Source: Tupaia tana (Eukaryota > Chordata > Mammalia > Scandentia > Tupaiidae). From it: 64,000 bases of DNA. Each line of letters begins with the position of its first letter. The first letter of the stretch is position 1. The notes beneath the pieces were generated by a model, which was given only the letters and a program-made list of their open reading frames with translations, had not been told where the DNA came from and did no database searches. Below, piece after piece: positions 58,318-64,000 of the stretch. Where the stretch lies: positions 9,080,236 through 9,144,235 of the forward strand of contig JAKSZU010000003.1 in NCBI GenBank assembly GCA_026018925.1, written 5' to 3'. The position numbers were made by a program, and so were the translations under genes.

Positions 58318-58500
58318 TAATAATGGCTAATATTTATGAGTGCTTACCTTAAGCCAGCTATTGTGTTAAGCATCTTACATTTATTATCTAATCTAATCCC
58401 CATGACAGATCTATGGAGTAAGCATTACGACTTCCATTGTGAGAAGGTAGATATGGAGATTTGGGAAGCTTAAGCAGGCATCTGAAATCACCCATTAAAT
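58318..58500 (+). mobile_element. MIR SINE
   Basis: Ordered MIR blocks: taatatttatgagtgctta, gtgttaagcatcttacattt, taatccccatgacag, ggagtaagcattacgac. Confidence 0.78.
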
Positions 58501-58789
58501 AAATGTGGCATTTACTTTGCATTTTAACTCGAGCCATTCCTTTTCGTTATATCGTATCACTTATCATTAAGAATAATGCTACACTTTAAAATCAGGTTAA
58601 CACCAATAATCCCTAGGCATGTGGATCCTATTCAAACCTAAGAAGTGATACTGTGAGGCAAATTTTTGCAAGTGGATTTCAAGTATGTCTATGACCTATC
58701 AGATTGTTCATGGCTTTATTAGAGATTGATGAAAACATAAATTACTTATTTTGAAAATTGCTATTTTCTGGAGAAAGTAGGAAAAAAAG

Positions 58790-59035
58790 ACACACATTTA
58801 AGTGTTCAACATATTACCATTGACTATAGGTGCACTGTAGTGACCCTGAGAGCTTATTCGTCTTGCTAAACTGACACTGTATGCCACTTGATTAGTGACT
58901 TCCCATTTTCACCTCCTTCTCAGCCCCTGAGAACTGCCATTTCACTCTCTGATTCTATGAGTCCTACTATTATAAATACCTGGTATAAGTGGAATCATGC
59001 AGTATTTGTCTCTCTGTGATATTAGTAATTTTTGA
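58790..59035 (-). mobile_element. Old L1 3' UTR-type fragment
   Basis: On the plus strand: cagcccctgagaactgccat, tctgattctatgagtcc, taaatacctggtataagtgg, gaatcatgcagtatttgtc, in the order of reverse-complement L1M-class 3' sequence. Confidence 0.72.
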
Positions 59036-59887
59036 GTATTAATATAGTTAAAGAATATTGGTAATGCAGAAAAGTATGGAAAAAAGAAAAGTTATGCAAA
59101 ATCCCACATCTTAAATATATATATGCTTAGTATTTTTATGCGTATTTTACACATTTTTTTAAACTAAACCATTAAGACATATTACTCCATATGAACAATT
59201 TTATATAATGTTTTTCGTCACCTAAAATATATTGTCAGTATTTTATGTTGTCATTAAAATTTTTTCAAGTAATTTGTAATGGTCATTTAACAGTTTATTT
59301 GATCACTTCCCTTTATTTTTGTCACAACTTTCAAATCGTGATTTTTAGGAGGAATTTTAACTTAGCTACATTGCATTCCTGTCAAGCACAGAGAAATTTT
59401 TACTTTCCCATTATCTTAGAAGCATTTTATATATTAATAACCAACCAATAAACAAACAAAACATCATTGCCCTGATTTTTATACTCACTTGTTGAATGAA
59501 TAAACAGATTTATGTAATCTTTAGTTTTTTATTGGTAAATTGGAGATCATAGTTCACAAGCAGTAGTATGAGGAACATGAGGTTTTAATAAGGCACTTGC
59601 CACAATATCTGATACATAATCAATATGTAGTAAATGCTGGATATTATAATTACAGTAACAATAATGATAATATTTACTATAACCCTCTTTACTACGAATC
59701 TGTTATGCTCTGATTTTATGCTGCCTTTAGAGCTAACTTAGGTGGAAAGACCAAAGGTTAAATTCACATTACTTGGTATGAGGGTAAATTACTCCTTCAG
59801 TTTTGTATTTGTGTTTGCAAAATGGTGCTATAACAGCCTATTTTTCAGCATTGTTGTAAGAGCATACTATACATAACCCAGACACAG

Positions 59888-59926
<39 letters not shown>

Positions 59927-60420
59927 AGAAACACTATTAAATCAGCTTCTAGTTCTAATATTTCCAAGCATATATATTTCTGGTTCAAACTAGTGATAAT
60001 TAATCTAACAAATGGTAACTTAGTTACCAAATCACTATTTTCTTAACTGAAAAGCAAGCATGGGAATAGTAATGTATTTAATTTTGAAACTCAATCCCAC
60101 TACACAGGTAGAAATGTGACCACAATCAGGAACATTTATTTTCTTGACTTGCAAAAAAGGCAAAAAAAAAAATGGGGAAAAAAAATTGCGATACAATCAA
60201 CCCGTCCAGTTTTTGTGGTCAAGACTATTACTAAGTAACTGAATCATCTTAATTAGATTCTATTCATATGTCTAGAGTTATCTGAACACTTCCTTGATTT
60301 GGTCGGACGAATTTAAAAGCAATAAAAACATCAGTTAACCGATGGAATGGTCTCAACCACCAAAGCAATTGTTGTAACTTTACATAAAATATATTTTAAC
60401 ATTTAATATTCTCTACATTT
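59036..60420. other. Intron 4 with an isolated poly(A) run
   Basis: The A run at 59888-59925 has no SINE body before it. Otherwise AT-rich unique sequence. Confidence 0.55.
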
Positions 60421-60712
60421 GGGACTAGGAGTTGGCATAATGGCTATGATGCTGGACTCCCATATAGTCAACCACTGTTTGAGTTTCAGACCCAGTGGCT
60501 TAACCTCACCTCAGGGCACATGTGGATGCGTGCCCAAGATCCCGAGAGGAGAATGGAGGGAGAAGGAATTGTGGTGTGGCCATCCTCCCTGGGGGTTGAT
60601 TTCTTACTTCTGTCTCTCTCTCTCTCTCCCTCCCTCTCTCTCTCTCTCTCTGTCTTTCTGGTGAGCGCACATGCCCTATAGCAAAAAAAAAAAAAAAAAA
60701 ACTCTAAAAAAA
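60421..60712 (+). mobile_element. SINE-A long, with TC expansion
   Basis: Head gggactaggagttggcataa, end ccctatagcaaaaa with A20. The TC part is lengthened (60617-60655). Confidence 0.91.
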
Positions 60713-61009
60713 ATTATCTACCTTTTATATCCTACTGCAAATGTCTCTGAATAAACACAATTAAGATAAAACGGTAACTTTACCCTTATAACCTGAAGAA
60801 CAATCACTTGCATCATTCCATTTCTCCCCATACCTGTACGAGGCAGGGAGGAGCAAGAGGGGCAAGAATTTACATGGTGTGGCAAGTTCTGATGGGGATT
60901 CCTGAGCACATTCACCATGCCTTGTCATGTCATGTGGCGTTCTATGGTCAATGAAAGTATTATTAAAAGTCAAAAAAGTCAAAAAAAAAAAAAAAAAGAA
61001 AGAAAAAAA
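60713..61009. other. Short intron segment with A-rich end
   Basis: An A-rich tract at 60978-61009 borders the next SINE. Confidence 0.5.
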
Positions 61010-61258
61010 GGGACCAGCAGTTGGCATAATGGCTGTCGCTGGACTCCCATGTAGTCAATCACAGTTCGAGTCCCAGACCCGGTGGCCTAAACTCACACTG
61101 GGCACGTGTGCGTGAGCACCCAAGATCCCGAGAGGAGAATGGAAGGGATTGTGGTATGGCCATCCCCCCTGGAGGGTGATTTCTCACTTTCTATGGCTCT
61201 GTCTGTCTCTGTCTTTCTGGAGAGCGCACCTGCCCGATAGCAAAAACTTCTCCAAAAA
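61010..61258 (+). mobile_element. SINE-A long, young
   Basis: Head gggaccagcagttggcataa, B box gttcgagtcccag, end cccgatagcaaaaacttctcc. Ten bases of the central GGAGAA part are missing. Confidence 0.92.
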
Positions 61259-61639
61259 AATTAAAAAGTAAAAAAAGTTAAAACTAACACCTCTTCCTTC
61301 CTTCATTAGCAGGTATAGAGTCCTTTGAAGAAGAAATTAAGAAGGAAAAAGCTTCCATTTTATTACTTACTTGCTCATTGTGCTTAGAAAACATAAGCTT
61401 TTGCGATACACATTAAGGTTAATGTTTCTCAAATATGAATGTAGCATATGAGAACAATATGAAATTTTAATCAAATAACAAAGTATATTCTATAAAATTT
61501 CTATTGTGCTTAACTGCCCATTGGCCTAAGTGTAAAGCACAGAAATAACTGTATACATAATCCTCAGCCTGAACTGCGTAGATCAAGTCGACCTTATACT
61601 GACAATGGTTTGTCTCCCATGGTTTAGGTTTTGGAATCT
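61259..61639. other. Intron 4, no recognised element
   Basis: AT-rich. Confidence 0.5.
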
Positions 61640-61984
61640 GGTCTTAGTGGGTGATGACAGAATGTTCCCCAGAAATCCATGTGTTGCAATTTGATTGTAT
61701 TGATTGTATCATGATTGTATTAAATGAATACTGAATTCCTTCATGGTGTTCCATGGTGGCGCCTTTGAGTATGATAACGCTATTAGGGAAGGGCCTCCAT
61801 GTTTGAGTTCTCATGGATTTATAAACAAAGGGATGAGATCACCTCAGCAGAGGAAGAGGAGTCCACACGCATACGGACCACAGACTGCTTATTTCAAAGT
61901 TCTGCCTTCTGCTACTTTGTTGTGCTTTTGCATTTCCCTGTTACCTGAATTGTGAGTGTGGCAAATAAATCTCTACCTTCTTTT

Positions 61985-62031
<47 letters not shown>

Positions 62032-62320
62032 TTTTTTAGAGAGAGATTTTCACCAGAGAGATAGAAAGCAAGAAATCACCTCCAGGAGGGATGGCTACAC
62101 CACAATCCTTTCTCCTCCATTTTCTTCTTGGGATATTGGGCACATACACATCTGTGCCTGGCATGAATTTTAAGTCACCGGGTCCAGGAATCAAACTGCG
62201 GTTGACTATGTGGGAGTCCAGCACCATAACCACTATACCATCTGCTGGTCCTGACTCTATTCTCTTTATAAATTACTCAGTTTCAGATATTTCTCTTAGC
62301 AACACAAAAAAAGACTATGA
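61640..62320 (+). mobile_element. MaLR-type LTR, split by a SINE
   Basis: First part 61640-61981 (gttccccagaaatccatgtg, gttctcatggatttata, gtgtggcaaataaatctc). The second part from 62253 has ttctctttataaattactca and tcttagcaacacaaaa. THE1/MST-like 3' end; solo LTR without internal genes. Confidence 0.6.
61982..62252 (-). mobile_element. SINE-A long with (TTTA)n tail, inside an LTR
   Basis: Minus strand head aggaccagcagatggtata; the tail on the plus strand is (attt)n, 61985-62033. It entered the LTR near its 3' end. Confidence 0.9.
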
Positions 62321-62355
62321 CAGTTCCAAACTTGAGCTAACAATAAGGAAAATGT

Positions 62356-62495
62356 GGGACCAGAGGTAGTGTGGTGGTTAAGGCACTGAACTTCCACATG
62401 GCTGATAGTTGTTCAAGTCCAAAACCTGGTGGCTTGAAAACCACATGAACATTGAATACCCAAAATTCCAGGAAGAAAGTAAAGGAAAAAAGATT
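62356..62495 (+). mobile_element. SINE-A, 3'-truncated
   Basis: Head gggaccagaggtagtgtgg, gttcaagtccaaaacc, lost after the CCCAAAATTCC block. Confidence 0.75.
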
Positions 62496-62657
62496 ATTTC
62501 TGTTTTATACATAGTTTCAAATAATTTATGCCATTTATCCTCTTTTTATTCTATATTTTTTCTTGTTCTTATATCCTCTTTCTAAAATAAAAGTGGATAA
62601 ATATTTTGAAACAAATCATATTTTATTCTCTGGCCAAGGTGAATATTAATACAGATT
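62496..62657. other. Short AT-rich intron segment
   Basis: Nothing recognised. Confidence 0.5.
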
Positions 62658-62872
62658 AAGGCTTGTCATCCTTGACACTGTTGATGTTTGGGTCAGATAA
62701 TTCTTTGTCATGAAGGAGTTTTGCAGACTCTGTAGCAGCACCCCTGGGCCCCACCCACTGCATGCTAATTCTAAGTCCTGCCTCTCCCAGTTGTGAAACC
62801 AGAACTTACAGATGCTGCCAAATGTCTCCTGAGGGATAGAACTGACCCCCAGGTAAAACTGTTGGTAGAGAC
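62658..62872 (-). mobile_element. MER20-like hAT-Charlie DNA transposon
   Basis: Plus strand reads in reverse: gggtcagataattctttgtc, gtagcagcacccctgggcc, cacccactgcatgcta, cagttgtgaaaccag, gctgccaaatgtctcctgag. The family name is from memory. Confidence 0.65.
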
Positions 62873-63351
62873 GGTGCTTAAGTGTCTCCTGGCAAATTGG
62901 TTCTTTATGTTTTAGGCACTACAAAGAAAAGAAAATGGACGCACTTTAAGAATTGATTCAATATTTGTTTAATTTTTATATTAGTACCTGTTGTATACAA
63001 AAAGTGTATCCTGCATGTTGAGAGACCCCTAGATTTTTATATTAAAACAGATAGTTGTGGTATGAAATTATGCCTACAGGCACATCTTCTGTGATGTACA
63101 GAAGATGGAATCACTACTGTATCACCCAATCAGCATAAATATTGCAAAGAAAAATGACCCTGGGAGTTTTCATCTTTGTCTGTGTTACTTCAGGAATATC
63201 ATACACTTTTTTTTCTGAACATTTTTACTATAAGCTTAACTACCAAATATTTCCTTTACCATTAGTTATATAATTTATTTTAAAGTAGGATCAATTTAAA
63301 TATACACTTTCCTTTGGTTAATTTTACATTTTTCTTATTTGAAAAGAAATT
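62873..63351. other. Intron 4, no recognised element
   Basis: AT-rich. Confidence 0.5.
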
Positions 63352-63591
63352 AAGTTTTTTGCCATAGGGTACGTGCACTCACTGGAGAGAGAAAGAGAGG
63401 CAGTGAGAGAAAAAGCGAACAATCATCCCCTGAAGGGATGGCCACACCGCTATTCCTTCTTCTCCATTCTCCTTTCAGGATTTTGGCCACACACGCCAGG
63501 TATGATTTTCAAGCCATCAGGTCTGGGATGTGGACTATTGTCCACCATGTGGGAGCCCAGCCCCTTAATCACCAAGCTACCTGTTGGCCTC
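63352..63591 (-). mobile_element. SINE-A long, diverged
   Basis: Minus strand head gaggccaacaggtagcttgg, end ccctatggcaaaaaac. Confidence 0.84.
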
Positions 63592-64000
63592 GAGGGGGTT
63601 TTGCATATTTTTGATTTTACTGAAGTTAGAAATTAATGCAAACTGTATAATGATACTAGGATTAGTTTGTCGAGTCAGATTTACACAAATCAAATCTCTT
63701 CTCTAGAGCCTAAAGTTACCAGTAATTTCAAGAAACAAGAAATCAGCAGGCTGTGGTATAAGGCCTACAAGCAAGGCCTGATGTCACGGGCCACCACACC
63801 TGAGAAAAGCCACGAGGCTCTCCAATGGCCACCTGCCAGCTCCCCTCCTTCCCTGCCCCAGATAAGGGGACAAGGAGGTAATACAACACCTTCCTCTGGC
63901 AGGCACCAGGCTCAGTTCCCACTTGTCCCTGAGTAGTGGGCTTTGGTTCCCGGCCGCCCTGCAAAATTGTCAAACAAGCGGATGATATCCTCCTCTTGGA
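63592..64000. other. Intron 4, GC-rich unassigned edge
   Basis: From about 63770 the GC content rises sharply, with several CpGs (cccggccgccctg near 63950). Open frames exist on both strands but match nothing I know. An LTR cut by the window border is possible. Confidence 0.35.

Larger units (their letters stand above)
1..64000 (-). other. CNTNAP2: CNTNAP2 gene, internal part (intron 6 to intron 4)
   Basis: The two exons in the window fix the gene and its direction, so all remaining sequence is intronic. CNTNAP2 encodes contactin-associated protein-like 2 (CASPR2), a single-pass neuronal adhesion protein of the neurexin superfamily. With contactin-2 it clusters Kv1 potassium channels at the juxtaparanodes of myelinated axons. 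The human gene spans about 2.3 Mb with very long introns, and the 56 kb of unbroken intron 4 fits that. I looked for exon 4, which ends in the discoidin domain (YGCSYW region), and did not find it. Neither the promoter nor the gene end is in the window. Confidence 0.95.

Noticed and set aside
61743..61955. 70-residue plus-strand frame
   Set aside because: It lies in a MaLR-type LTR and is not an independent gene.
63667..63973. Overlapping 76-89 residue frames on both strands at the right edge
   Set aside because: GC-rich sequence opens frames by chance; neither translation resembles a known protein or a retroviral gene.
7891..64000. CNTNAP2 exon 4
   Set aside because: I searched for the end of the discoidin domain (LDWNGEGRIGLRIEVYGCS-type translation) on the minus strand and saw no match. 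In human this intron is longer than the part present here, as far as I recall.

Overview
This is mammalian nuclear DNA, and the whole 64 kb lies inside one very large gene, CNTNAP2 (CASPR2), transcribed on the minus strand. Two exons carry the identification. Exon 5 (7687-7890, 204 nt) and exon 6 (951-1135, 185 nt) encode about residues 184-313 of the protein, which is the first half of its first laminin-G domain. Both exons have AG/GT splice borders and their reading phases join correctly. In gene order (high to low coordinate) the window holds the 3' part of intron 4 (64000-7891), exon 5, all of intron 5 (7686-1136), exon 6 and the start of intron 6 (950-1). Exon numbers and residue numbers follow the human gene as I remember it. 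No other gene was found on either strand.

Nearly everything else is interspersed repeat. The commonest element is a tRNA-derived SINE, called SINE-A here. It starts near GGGACCAGCAG, has a pol III A box near TAGCATAATGGC and a B box near GTTCGAGTCC, and ends in a pyrimidine-rich part followed by CCTATAGCAAAAA and an A-rich tail. It occurs as a long form (about 260 bp) and a short form (about 170 bp) that lacks the middle. A second tRNA-like family (SINE-B here) carries a GCATGATGAGACCC-type core and a TC-rich 3' end. Two further elements fuse a tRNA-like head to an Alu/7SL-like body. A 7SL-derived part points to Euarchontoglires, and SINE-A resembles what I remember of the CYN SINEs of colugos. 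A dermopteran such as Galeopterus is therefore my best guess, but this is an inference.

Layout: 0-8 kb holds the two exons, six clear SINE-A copies, one SINE-B, an L2 block and a small inverted-repeat transposon. 8-16.9 kb is dense in nested SINEs, an old L1 piece, an 82-bp L1 insertion and a diverged 150-bp direct repeat. 16.9-18.2 kb is an ORF1-only L1 relative (HAL1-like). 19.5-35.2 kb has SINEs, L2, MIR and a MaLR-type LTR. 35.2-40.2 kb has almost no lineage-specific SINEs. 40-56.4 kb holds SINEs, L1 3' ends, L2, MIR, two mariner-like miniature elements and another LTR split by a SINE. 56.4-60.4 kb is SINE-poor with one MIR and one L1 piece. 60.4-64 kb has SINEs, a third LTR split by a SINE, a hAT relic and an unassigned GC-rich edge.

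I found no undescribed biological system. The most useful items are the intron-exon context of CNTNAP2, the TA-flanked miniature transposons, the tRNA-7SL composite SINEs, the HAL1-like element with a duplicated 5' region, and the uncatalogued 150-bp direct repeat.
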